DNA of 23,524 nucleotides from a virus. The translations under genes and the position numbers were made by a program. Under the pieces are notes generated by a model. It saw nothing but the letters and a program-made list of their open reading frames with translations. It was not told where the DNA came from and made no database searches. The DNA lies in IMG/VR virus record IMGVR_UViG_3300008625_000077, positions 1 to 23,524 of that record, one strand, 5' to 3'. Of this stretch, positions 6,869-13,424 are shown piece by piece (the first letter of the stretch is position 1; every line of letters begins with the position of its first letter).

Positions 6869-6884
6869 GGCTCTTTAACAATTA
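6869..6884 (+). promoter_or_regulatory. rrn-type boxA antitermination site
   Basis: The sequence GGCTCTTTAACAATT matches the E. coli rRNA-operon boxA (TGCTCTTTAACA) at 11 of 12 positions. It lies about 40 nt into the leader of the transcript from the promoter at 6797-6825. BoxA RNA is bound by NusB-NusE and helps RNA polymerase read through terminators. A terminator lies downstream at 7322-7351, so antitermination could connect the two early units. The motif is seen directly; its function here is inferred. Confidence 0.6.
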
Positions 6885-6973
6885 GGTATGGTATTGATTT
6901 CAATGACATTGGAGGATGTTTCATTCTCTGATTGTTGAAGATTTTTAAACGTTCTAAGAAAGGAGAATTTATC

Positions 6974-7312
6974 ATGAACGACAAAATGAAAAACAAAACC
7001 AAAGAGCAACTTGTGGCAATGATTGAAGATTTGGAAAATCAAGTTTCCGAGTTGAAGATCAAGAGAGCGAGAAATGTTAAAAAATATCGCTTGATCAACG
7101 GCAAAGTTGATAAAAAATTGCCAAAACAAGAGCTTGCTCTGATCGCTAACGCACCTGAAGATGAGGAATTTACTGGTGTCGATCTTGAGAATTTTGCAAA
7201 AGATTCTGGCGATCTGGTAACCCGTCAGCCAGAAGGTCGCATTTTCGCATGGTATCGTGCAGCGATGGTCGATGGTGGATACATTGAAGCGGTTAAGCCA
7301 GCGGTTAACTAA
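6974..7312 (+). CDS. Early protein of unknown function with N-terminal coiled coil, 112 aa
   Basis: No family recognised. The N-terminal 45 residues are highly charged and helical, with heptad-like Leu/Ile spacing (EQLVAMIEDLENQVSELKIK), suggesting a coiled coil that dimerises. The middle is basic (roughly residues 32-54), and the C-terminal half is acidic, then ends with an aromatic PEGRIFAWYRAAMVDGGYIEA segment. The ATG at 6974 is preferred over one 14 codons upstream because AAAGGAG lies eight bases before it. It is the only gene between the boxA-containing promoter leader and a strong terminator, so it is probably made early and in large amounts. A regulator or host-takeover protein is possible. 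Confidence 0.75.
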   Translation: MNDKMKNKTKEQLVAMIEDLENQVSELKIKRARNVKKYRLINGKVDKKLPKQELALIANAPEDEEFTGVDLENFAKDSGDLVTRQPEGRIFAWYRAAMVDGGYIEAVKPAVN

Positions 7313-7321
7313 AAAGGTCAA

Positions 7322-7351
7322 GGGCAGTCATTTCGGTGGCTGCCCTTTTTT
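7322..7351 (+). terminator. Rho-independent terminator
   Basis: GGGCAGTC at 7322-7329 pairs with GGCTGCCC at 7338-7345 (one G-T wobble), followed by a run of six T. It ends the first rightward transcript ten bases after the stop codon. Confidence 0.9.
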
Positions 7352-7421
7352 GTTTCCGTCACCGGGCGCTCGAAAACTGCATAGAGTAGAGTGGAGGGCG
7401 AAGCAATTTTACGTTTAGCCG

Positions 7422-7450
7422 TTTACATTTGTCGTAAACCGATTTATAAT
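7422..7450 (+). promoter_or_regulatory. Rightward sigma-70 promoter P2
   Basis: TTTACA at 7422-7427, 17-bp spacer, TATAAT at 7445-7450. The spacer reads TTTGTCGTAAACCGATT and keeps the ACCGA half-site placed two bases before the -10 box as in P1. It drives the small-gene cluster 7526-9118. A short hairpin (GCCTG 7489-7493 with CAGGC 7503-7507) ends seven bases before the first ribosome-binding site and may tune its access. Confidence 0.85.
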
Positions 7451-7525
7451 AGACTATATGAGCGCAGACCACGGTCATACTTGACTAAGCCTGATTTGGT
7501 CACAGGCATATAAAGGAGAAACGCA

Positions 7526-7660
7526 ATGGATAATCTTATTGCATGGGTAGTGTTGGCAGCCATTTTTGGTGCGTACGGCATGTGTGTTGTAACTGGACTT
7601 ATTTCAAAAGAGACATTAGATGAAGCCAATGGTGTGGAAAAAACGATACTACGTCGTTGA
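7526..7660 (+). CDS. Small membrane protein, 44 aa
   Basis: Encodes one hydrophobic segment (residues 4-26, LIAWVVLAAIFGAYGMCVVTG) followed by a charged tail with SKETLDEANGVEK. The likely topology is a single-pass inner-membrane protein. ATG 7526 has an excellent AAAGGAG site with the leader AGGAGAAACGC. It is the first gene after P2. No family recognised; early phage membrane peptides often act on host membrane functions or superinfection, but nothing in the sequence proves that. Confidence 0.7.
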   Translation: MDNLIAWVVLAAIFGAYGMCVVTGLISKETLDEANGVEKTILRR

Positions 7661-7662
7661 TA

Positions 7663-7755
7663 ATGATGAGCGATTTCATAATACGCTCATTAGTGATTAC
7701 AGCGGTTGCTTTCAACACTGTAGTCTGGACTTGGTTAATTGAAAGCTATTGTTAA
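7663..7755 (+). CDS. Tiny membrane peptide, 30 aa (uncertain)
   Basis: A short frame starting ATG ATG two bases after the previous stop. It encodes a mainly hydrophobic peptide (FIIRSLVITAVAFNTVVWTWL) ending IESYC, a plausible single membrane helix. There is no clear ribosome-binding site; the TGATAATG arrangement would allow re-initiation after the upstream gene. It fills the gap before the helix-turn-helix gene, and a good ribosome-binding site follows its stop. It could be chance. Confidence 0.35.
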   Translation: MMSDFIIRSLVITAVAFNTVVWTWLIESYC

Positions 7756-7767
7756 TAGGAGAAACAA

Positions 7768-7965
7768 ATGAGAGGACGCAAGATCACTCAAGAACAGAAA
7801 GAGCAAATGATTGAATTAGCTCTTATAGATAAGACACCACGTGAGATAGTTGCGGCTGTAGGCTTGGCATACTCAACTGTGTGTACTTTTTTGAATAAGC
7901 ATAAAACATCAATTGAGTTACTTCGCTCTAAGCAAGTAAAACGTTGGTGGCAATTCTGGAGATAA
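7768..7965 (+). CDS. Helix-turn-helix DNA-binding protein, 65 aa
   Basis: Residues 7-42 form a homeodomain-like or resolvase-type helix-turn-helix: KEQMIELALIDKTPREIVAAVG, then a recognition helix around YSTVCTFLNKHK. The C-terminal tail is basic and aromatic (KRWWQFWR). The start has AGGAG eight bases upstream. It is a candidate regulator of the window's own promoters, which share TCGGT/ACCGA half-sites. Its target is not shown by the sequence. The stop is three bases before the next start. Confidence 0.75.
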   Translation: MRGRKITQEQKEQMIELALIDKTPREIVAAVGLAYSTVCTFLNKHKTSIELLRSKQVKRWWQFWR

Positions 7966-7968
7966 GTA

Positions 7969-8172
7969 ATGGCAGCAATTACAATTGACTCAAAGGCACC
8001 TGAGGGCAACGCCTTCATGGTGCTTGGTAAAGCTAAGTCAGTAATGAACGCTTTGGGTTATGAGCGAGATATTATCGATCAGATGATGTCAGAAGCTATG
8101 GACGGTGACTATGATCACTTGTGCCAGACCGTGGAAGAGTTCACTGATGGTTTCATGGAGATAGAAAGATGA
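7969..8172 (+). CDS. Conserved-type small phage protein, 67 aa
   Basis: An acidic helical protein beginning AITIDSKAPEGNAFMVLGKAKSVMNALGY. The pattern D--APEGNAF---GKA is found in small proteins of many phages, usually of unknown function. Glu/Asp-rich helices follow. GGAG lies within the end of the preceding gene, eight bases upstream of ATG 7969. The stop overlaps the next start as ATGA at 8169-8172, indicating coupling. Confidence 0.75.
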   Translation: MAAITIDSKAPEGNAFMVLGKAKSVMNALGYERDIIDQMMSEAMDGDYDHLCQTVEEFTDGFMEIER

Positions 8173-8777
8173 CTTATGAAGCATTTGCACTATTTAAAGA
8201 CTCAGATGACTCTATCAGGAAACTGGTAGGGTTCACCCAAGCAGCACAAGGTAAAGCCTTTTGCATGGATAAGGATAATTTGTTTATATCTACTGAAGAG
8301 CTCATTGACAAACTATCACTGGCTCAGATGGTAACAATATATAACAAGTATGCAGATAAAGAAATAAAGAAGTTTAAGGACAAAACGACAGGGGCTGAAC
8401 GCCTCTGGCATGTTCTAGAAGTATCTGCACAGCCTTCTGTATATGACAAAACCTCGGACGGTGGTGATAAATCACGAATTGAGCATATACCAAGACGTAA
8501 GAAGTCTGACAGGCTATACGTCTATGAGAAAGTAGATGATTTCGAGAAAGCTATTGCAGGTATGCCTAAACAAGCTAAAGATCTAGCACATATCGTAAAA
8601 GCTGAATTACGCTCTCGTTGGACAGAGCCAGAGTTAAAGCAGGTGATACACGCTGCAGCACGCTCTGGTGCACTTAAGACGAAGCAAGATCCTTGGCGCA
8701 TATTTCAGTATTACAGAAGCCATCTTTTGAATGCTGGTATTCTACGTTTAACAACAAGATCATTGAGGGATATATAA
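8169..8777 (+). CDS. Phage protein with two small helical domains, 202 aa
   Basis: The central part (about residues 48-85) has LSLAQMVTIYNKYADKEIKKF followed by KTTGAERLWHVLE, resembling a small domain found in phage proteins and in DUF3489-type proteins, where it takes the form MV-IYN---KF-D---A--R-W. A basic linker with PRRKKSDR follows. The C-terminal 55 residues (RWTEPELKQVIHAAARSGAL, then a PWRIFQYYRSHLLNAGILR block) look like a winged-helix fold. DNA binding is plausible. Coupled at both ends: ATGA with the previous gene and TAATG with the next. Function unknown. Confidence 0.75.
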   Translation: MTYEAFALFKDSDDSIRKLVGFTQAAQGKAFCMDKDNLFISTEELIDKLSLAQMVTIYNKYADKEIKKFKDKTTGAERLWHVLEVSAQPSVYDKTSDGGDKSRIEHIPRRKKSDRLYVYEKVDDFEKAIAGMPKQAKDLAHIVKAELRSRWTEPELKQVIHAAARSGALKTKQDPWRIFQYYRSHLLNAGILRLTTRSLRDI

Positions 8778-9118
8778 TGTGGTTATATTTTGATGATGCG
8801 TTTGTCAGTGTTGTAACACACCGAGAAGATGCTAATGTCGTCTTGGTGCGTTCACGCTGGAAAGCACATATTAATAAGCTGTTTCCTAAAGCAGTAGTTA
8901 AGTATTTGCCTAAGGCAGATTACCCATACAGAGCAGAAATTCTTAAAAAGGATTTCTCAGCTATGTTAGCCAGGAAAACAGAGGAAATGCTGTATACAAA
9001 CTTCAAGTATGCGCTTAAAGAAAAGTCTCCGGATCTCTACGAAGCAGCTTTACTGGTTTATGAAGATACCTTGTGGGGTAGAGAGATCCACGGGTGGTTG
9101 GGTAACCCTAACGTATAG
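8777..9118 (+). CDS. Hypothetical protein, 113 aa
   Basis: The start is ATG 8777, overlapping the preceding stop by one base, with GAGGG upstream; an in-frame ATG 28 codons upstream would overlap the previous gene deeply and is rejected. The protein is Lys-, Tyr- and Trp-rich with a predicted beta start (MWLYFDDAFVSVVTHREDANVVLVRSR given in parts: WLYFDDAFVSVV, then NVVLVRSRW) and a helical C-terminal half. No motif recognised. It is the last gene of the rightward cluster, followed by a strong terminator. Confidence 0.65.
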   Translation: MWLYFDDAFVSVVTHREDANVVLVRSRWKAHINKLFPKAVVKYLPKADYPYRAEILKKDFSAMLARKTEEMLYTNFKYALKEKSPDLYEAALLVYEDTLWGREIHGWLGNPNV

Positions 9119-9132
9119 GTTACTTTATCGTT

Positions 9133-9166
9133 GAGCCCCTATGGACATCCTAGGGGCTCTCTTTTT
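9133..9166 (+). terminator. Rho-independent terminator of the rightward small-gene cluster
   Basis: GAGCCCCTA at 9133-9141 pairs perfectly with TAGGGGCTC at 9151-9159, followed by TCTTTTT. The T-tail is on the plus strand only, so it serves the rightward unit. The stem may still hinder leftward transcripts coming from 9166 onward, since transcription converges here. Confidence 0.9.
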
Positions 9167-9540
9167 CACCTTTTTCTTATGATCCTTAAGAATTCTTGCC
9201 AATCATATGGCTTCTCAAACAAAACTCTAGGAACTGTTACCATACCATCCATTATCAAGTCATTGCTCTGATAAGGATCGTACAGTTTAATATCATCTTT
9301 GTGTCTGATGACAATCCAAACAGTACCTCCAGCATCTGCTCGTCTCATTAGCCAGGCAGCTTGATCTGCTCTTAAGTGGACTTTGTTACCAGTGACAACT
9401 TTTAGTTCTAACCAGAACTCATCTCCACCGCAGCAACCATTTACATCAGGAACTCCTTGACTTGTTGCTGTTTCAATACGTTGCCAATGAACCTCAGTTA
9501 ACGCTTTCCTTATGCTGTTCCAGAAGCCGTTCTCTTTCAT
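9166..9540 (-). CDS. PD-(D/E)XK nuclease of VRR-NUC / resolvase type
   Basis: The 124-aa product has the compact catalytic core of VRR-NUC-like nucleases: GVPD with Asp32, then ELK at 45-47 with Glu45 and Lys47, and Q60 followed by AAWL. Such small stand-alone enzymes act on branched DNA (Holliday-junction or flap-like structures) and help resolve replication or recombination intermediates before packaging. I prefer ATG 9540 with GGTGAG before it, although GTG at 9549 is also in frame. It is the last gene of the long leftward replication run and overlaps the preceding 68-aa gene by about 47 bp. Confidence 0.75.
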   Translation of the reverse strand: MKENGFWNSIRKALTEVHWQRIETATSQGVPDVNGCCGGDEFWLELKVVTGNKVHLRADQAAWLMRRADAGGTVWIVIRHKDDIKLYDPYQSNDLIMDGMVTVPRVLFEKPYDWQEFLRIIRKR

Positions 9541-9700
9541 GTGTCTCACCCATTAAATATCGTGTTCCTTGCATTATAAGGTGTAAACGCTCTCTAGCTT
9601 CGGGAAGATTACCTTCGGTTTCCAATAGTCTAAACACTAGCAAAATATCTGTATAGATAGCCTCTAGTTTCAATTGACATTCCTTGTTATCATGTATCAT
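9494..9700 (-). CDS. Small helical protein, 68 aa, between polymerase and nuclease
   Basis: The protein is almost wholly helical and charged, with an LKLEAIYTDILLVFRLL start and an ERERLLEQHKESV end. It starts as ATGA overlapping the polymerase stop (9697-9700), with GGGGG in the polymerase C-terminal codons serving as ribosome-binding site. Its C-terminal third overlaps the nuclease gene in another frame. The coupling and clean fill of the gap support a real gene. Function unknown. Confidence 0.6.
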   Translation of the reverse strand: MIHDNKECQLKLEAIYTDILLVFRLLETEGNLPEARERLHLIMQGTRYLMGETHERERLLEQHKESVN

Positions 9701-11541
9701 TTTACATTCCCCCAGTTAGGTCCTATCTCTGCATCACAGAGAATAGGTATAGTTATTTCAGGCATACATTCCTCCATGATCTTCTTTATCTCAGCAGCTT
9801 CTTTTAGACCCTCTATTGATAAATCTACTTCATCGTGTACTGTCAATTGTGGGGTATAACCAGCATCGTCTAATAAGACAATAGCTTTCTTCATCATATC
9901 AGCACTAGATCCTTGTATAAGAGCATTCAGTGCTTTATATGTGAAAGCGCGGCGTATCAGCGGACCATATTCTTCTAATGCCTCCTTTCTTGGTAATGGC
10001 TTATCATAACCACTATACTTCGTAGGTTCCCATAGATCAAACCTTCTCTTTCTGCCGAGGATAGTTTTTAAATATCCACGACGTGAAACTGTGTTAGTGC
10101 AATAATCTTGCAGTCCTTTAACAAAAGGAACTTTCTCATGATATTGATGAAAGATTCTTTTAGACTCTTCAGGTGTCATACCTAATTGCTCAGTCATTCT
10201 TCTTGTGCCCATACCATAAGTCATTCCCAGGTTCAATGTCTTTGCAGTGGTTCGGTTAACGTTCGCCATCTCAGCAATCATGGTATGATAATCTGTAGAC
10301 GGGTCCTCTATAAATTGTTTTGCTGCATCTAAGGCACCTGGGAACTTTAGCAAGCTTGCGTAATGTATTGTAACACGGGGTTCTTGCTGGCTATAGTCGA
10401 ATTTCCCCCATAAAGATCCTTCATCTGGAATAAATAAAGATCTTATTTGTGGTCCTATGCCATCACCACGTGCAGGTACTTGTTGTAAGTTAGGATTTGC
10501 AGAACTAAATCTACCAGAAACTGTTCCACCATCATCTCTTCGTAACTGATGGAATTGCGTGAATATTCTACCATTCTTAGAATGATCTAGAATCATGTTT
10601 TGTAGAAAAGTTCCGCGTGCTTTATTTAGTTTTCTTGTTTCTAGAATAGTAGAAGCAATCTCATGAGGGTCGCTAGCTAAAAATTGTTGGGTAAATGAGG
10701 GATTACCCTTATCGGTGGTATTATAGGGTAAACCTAAGGTCCTATAGGCCTTTTCGATACTTTTACTAGACCATATATCAATTGGATTACCCGCTATGCG
10801 AGTCATTCGCTTAGATAATTCCTGTTCTTTAATACCCCAAGCATCATATAGTTCTTCTGTTTTATCTACATCAACGGCTACACCGCGTATTCTCATTTTA
10901 AATAATACTGATTGCAGCTTTGACTCTAACTGAAAAAGATCCCACAAGCCTTCTTTTTTAAGCTTTTCGCGTTGTATAGCAAAGATTTTCATAGGTAAGA
11001 CAGCATCTTGCTCTGCGTAAGGTCCTACATATTTACTAGGTAATTGCCACAAGCCAGCTTTAACATCTTTAATACCATAAGCATCCGCGGCTATTTTAAG
11101 CAGTTCTTCGTCTTTACTGTCTCCAAGATATTCTTCAGCAAGAGCCTGGAGGGCGAAACTTCTTTTATTTTCATCAAGTAAAGGCTCGGCTATTTGTATA
11201 TCCCATAAAGGTCCACTGACGTGTATATCTTCAGTCCATAACCATTCTAGATCATATAATAAGTTTGCCCCGCATTTAGGGATATTCGTAGATAAAACTT
11301 CTTGCAGCCAGGAGACAATAACTTTCTTGTCCATATTTCCTGACTTATGACCTATAGGGAAATAGCCTACAAAACCTGTGTCTGTGGCTATGGAGACACC
11401 AGCTAAGTGTCCATCATGTCGAACACCTCCTGGTCCTAGTTTCTTTAGATTTGGATCGTTAGTTTCAGTATCTAACGATATGATTGATGCATTAGATAAG
11501 TTCGGCAGCTCCGAAGGTGGTCTCCAGATACTCTCTGTCAT
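9697..11541 (-). CDS. polA: Family A DNA polymerase with 3'-5' exonuclease (Leu at the 762 position)
   Basis: This 614-aa replicative polymerase lacks the 5'-3' exonuclease domain of bacterial Pol I. The proofreading domain shows exo I DTE at 24-26, exo II around GANLLYDLEW (91-100) and exo III Y-x3-D within PYAEQD. The polymerase domain shows motif A FDYSQQEPR (Asp382), motif B R430-x3-K434-x7-YG, and motif C VHDE (Asp570). In motif B the residue equivalent to E. coli Phe762 is Leu438 (segment KTLNLGMTYG). I chose ATG 11541, with GGAG before it (leader GGAGAAACGAAT), over a start 22 codons upstream. Even so it overlaps the dCMP deaminase gene by 50 bp. Confidence 0.93.
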   Translation of the reverse strand: MTESIWRPPSELPNLSNASIISLDTETNDPNLKKLGPGGVRHDGHLAGVSIATDTGFVGYFPIGHKSGNMDKKVIVSWLQEVLSTNIPKCGANLLYDLEWLWTEDIHVSGPLWDIQIAEPLLDENKRSFALQALAEEYLGDSKDEELLKIAADAYGIKDVKAGLWQLPSKYVGPYAEQDAVLPMKIFAIQREKLKKEGLWDLFQLESKLQSVLFKMRIRGVAVDVDKTEELYDAWGIKEQELSKRMTRIAGNPIDIWSSKSIEKAYRTLGLPYNTTDKGNPSFTQQFLASDPHEIASTILETRKLNKARGTFLQNMILDHSKNGRIFTQFHQLRRDDGGTVSGRFSSANPNLQQVPARGDGIGPQIRSLFIPDEGSLWGKFDYSQQEPRVTIHYASLLKFPGALDAAKQFIEDPSTDYHTMIAEMANVNRTTAKTLNLGMTYGMGTRRMTEQLGMTPEESKRIFHQYHEKVPFVKGLQDYCTNTVSRRGYLKTILGRKRRFDLWEPTKYSGYDKPLPRKEALEEYGPLIRRAFTYKALNALIQGSSADMMKKAIVLLDDAGYTPQLTVHDEVDLSIEGLKEAAEIKKIMEECMPEITIPILCDAEIGPNWGNVK

Positions 11542-11962
11542 ATTCGTTTCTCCAGTATCGTCCTGCTTTCTTCCATAATTCTTGTCCTGATGAAGGATAG
11601 TCTTCAAGAAAAATGATGCGTGTACAGGAAGTATTCAACAGTAGTTTTGTGCATGTAATACAAGGTGCTGTTGTGCAATAGCACGTCTTAATTTCGTAGA
11701 CGTCTCTGCACTGTAATAAAGCATTCTGTTCTGCATGTATTGCTTCACATTCATTTAAAAAACTGCCCGAAGGCTTTTCAGCCCCCGGACAGGGTTCTTC
11801 TATGCAATGACTCATACCAGCAGCTCCGCCATTATAACCGGTAGCAAGAACATGGTGACGCCCGCTGACAAGGACACAACCAACTTGTCTTCTTGCACAA
11901 GTACCGCGTTTAGCTACTAGTTTAGCCATTTCAAGGAAGTAGGTATCGCGATCAATCCTCAC
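11492..11962 (-). CDS. dCMP deaminase
   Basis: The 156-aa enzyme converts dCMP to dUMP, feeding dTMP synthesis. The zinc-binding cytidine-deaminase motifs are clear: HAE at 76-78 (in IHAEQNALLQC) and PCITC with Cys101 and Cys104. An extra Cys/His cluster (SHCIEEPCPG, 51-60) is the second zinc or allosteric insertion typical of T4-type dCMP deaminases. GTG 11962 is the start, supported by GGAGG five bases upstream. The gene overlaps the hydroxymethylase-like gene by 11 bp and the polymerase by 50 bp, so all three are probably coupled. Confidence 0.9.
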   Translation of the reverse strand: MRIDRDTYFLEMAKLVAKRGTCARRQVGCVLVSGRHHVLATGYNGGAAGMSHCIEEPCPGAEKPSGSFLNECEAIHAEQNALLQCRDVYEIKTCYCTTAPCITCTKLLLNTSCTRIIFLEDYPSSGQELWKKAGRYWRNEYDREYLETTFGAAELI

Positions 11963-12755
11963 GAACGAAAACCTCCGTCATGAAGTTAGTAGGACATTCA
12001 ATAATCCTACCATGAGCAAGACCGCGCAATTGCTCAACTAACTGACATTGTGATGTAAAATCATATGGATTAAATGGTTCGTATTCCCATGTTCTTATTT
12101 CTGAATAGAGAACATCACCGGCTTTTTCCCAATTACGTTGATACAAATGCTGAGAACCTGCTGTTAGATATAAGTTACCTAACGTCAAATCAGTCAAACC
12201 TCTGTTTCGCAACATTAGCATTATGTAACCAGTAAGCATAGTAAAGTTAAATACGTCATATGGCCAACCAAGCCAAGCATCACTAGATCTCATTGTATCG
12301 TGACAGTTAATTACACCATCACGAATAGTCCATTGAATAGCAACGGTACAAGGTATGTCTTTACTAGGCCGCGGGTTAGGTCTCCATATAGTCATTACCG
12401 CTTGTCTTGTATCGTTATCCTTTAAGAGCATATCACATACGTAATTCAATTGGTCTACTACTCGAGGGCCATATGCACCATTAAACCGCATACCATCATC
12501 ACTGAATTGCTCTATCACTTTACTGTACGGAGCAATAGTTGCTACTCTGTTATCACCAGTGATGATCCATCTAGCTTCTGCTGGCATAAATTTATAGCCT
12601 AGCTTTCTCTCGCAGACAGTAACAATAGGATATTTCATATCAACAATAGAAGTATATGCAAGCTCTTCTCTTACCAGCATACCCCTTGGGTTACAGGTGG
12701 GTGCATCAAGCATTTTATTCAATAAGGCTATCCAAGCTTCATTTGCTGTTGCCAT
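11952..12755 (-). CDS. Thymidylate-synthase-fold enzyme, predicted dCMP hydroxymethylase/methylase
   Basis: The 267-aa protein has the thymidylate synthase fold: catalytic Cys136 in DIPCTVAIQWTIRDG, MRSSD at 155-159 in the nucleotide-binding site, and GSQHLYQRNW near the C-terminus. In LGWPYDVFNF, Asp167 takes the place of the Asn (E. coli ThyA Asn177) that selects dUMP. T4 gp42 dCMP hydroxymethylase also has Asp there and shares the CT---Q--IRD--IN----MRS-D layout. I therefore predict dCMP as substrate, giving 5-hydroxymethyl-dCMP or 5-methyl-dCMP. ATG 12755 follows the strong AGGAGGT. Flanked by dCMP deaminase and a kinase. Ordinary thymidylate synthase is the alternative. Confidence 0.8.
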   Translation of the reverse strand: MATANEAWIALLNKMLDAPTCNPRGMLVREELAYTSIVDMKYPIVTVCERKLGYKFMPAEARWIITGDNRVATIAPYSKVIEQFSDDGMRFNGAYGPRVVDQLNYVCDMLLKDNDTRQAVMTIWRPNPRPSKDIPCTVAIQWTIRDGVINCHDTMRSSDAWLGWPYDVFNFTMLTGYIMLMLRNRGLTDLTLGNLYLTAGSQHLYQRNWEKAGDVLYSEIRTWEYEPFNPYDFTSQCQLVEQLRGLAHGRIIECPTNFMTEVFVRED

Positions 12756-12831
12756 GTTTTACCTCCTCATAATATAGGTATAACAAAAAGGAAATCCAGA
12801 TGATACCAAAAACAATCATTGCTGTAACCAT
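12739..12831 (-). CDS. Tiny membrane peptide, 30 aa, between kinase and hydroxymethylase-like genes
   Basis: A short frame from ATG 12831 encodes one strong hydrophobic segment (MIVFGIIWISFLLYLYY, residues 5-21) and a charged tail EEVKHGNSK. GGAG lies seven bases upstream, inside the last codons of the kinase gene. It ends 17 bp inside the next gene, whose ribosome-binding site lies in the frame. It exactly fills the 60-bp gap between two otherwise tightly packed genes. Likely a single-pass membrane protein of unknown role. Confidence 0.5.
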   Translation of the reverse strand: MVTAMIVFGIIWISFLLYLYYEEVKHGNSK

Positions 12832-13424
12832 CTTAGAGCTCCTTGGATGTTTCTAGCATCCATTGCGAATTGTTCAACTTGACCACCATGATCTTCAATA
12901 CAATAACGTAGACCATCTACTCTGTTTTGGAAACCTCCGCCACGGGTAATTCGAGCAGCAAGGCTATCACCTTTACAAGATTTATTGCCATACCACAGAT
13001 CTATATAACGCTTGCAAACAGCTTCCATATTGTCATACATTTCATCTCTTGTTTCGCGCATTTCTTTATGCCGAGCAACACCCGCCTTAACTGTCTTTGG
13101 CATTGCGATGATATATAAAGCACTAGCCTGTTGAGCTTTAATGTCCATAATTTGTTCATTAAAAGTAGGATCTGACCCATCTCTATAAACAGCTGCATAA
13201 ATATTTTCACTCATCCAGAGTCTGTCAATGACAACCAAACGCGTTTTAGATGCTTCAATAGCGTCATGAAGAATACCAAGCTGATAACTATACATATCCA
13301 AATCATCATCATAGGTAAGATGAATATACTCACTACCAGGGGATATCTGACATATCTTGTTTGCCAAGGTGGTTTTACCTGTCGCATCTGGTCCATCAAT
13401 AATAATCAATCCTTTATGCTTCAT
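12816..13424 (-). CDS. P-loop deoxynucleoside monophosphate kinase-like protein
   Basis: The 202-aa protein has a Walker A loop GPDATGKTT at residues 11-19 and a VVIDRLWMSENIYAAVYRDG segment that matches the DR---S-x-Y element of thymidylate kinase-like enzymes. It would phosphorylate a dNMP. Next to a dCMP hydroxymethylase-like gene and a MazG-like gene, a role like T4 gp1 (making hydroxymethyl-dCDP as well as dTDP) is attractive, though it belongs to the thymidylate kinase-like group by eye and not to the T4 gp1 group. The start overlaps the MazG-like stop as ATGA (13421-13424). Confidence 0.75.
   Translation of the reverse strand: MKHKGLIIIDGPDATGKTTLANKICQISPGSEYIHLTYDDDLDMYSYQLGILHDAIEASKTRLVVIDRLWMSENIYAAVYRDGSDPTFNEQIMDIKAQQASALYIIAMPKTVKAGVARHKEMRETRDEMYDNMEAVCKRYIDLWYGNKSCKGDSLAARITRGGGFQNRVDGLRYCIEDHGGQVEQFAMDARNIQGALRWLQQ

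Noticed and set aside
6850-6880. TTGACA at 6850-6855 as a second promoter downstream of P1
   Set aside because: At 16-18 bp spacing there is no acceptable -10 box; the sequence there is the boxA-like site instead.
6875-7321. 148-aa minus-strand frame covering the first rightward early gene
   Set aside because: It is rich in Phe, Cys and Ile as expected of antisense noise. The plus-strand frame has promoter, ribosome-binding site and terminator in order.
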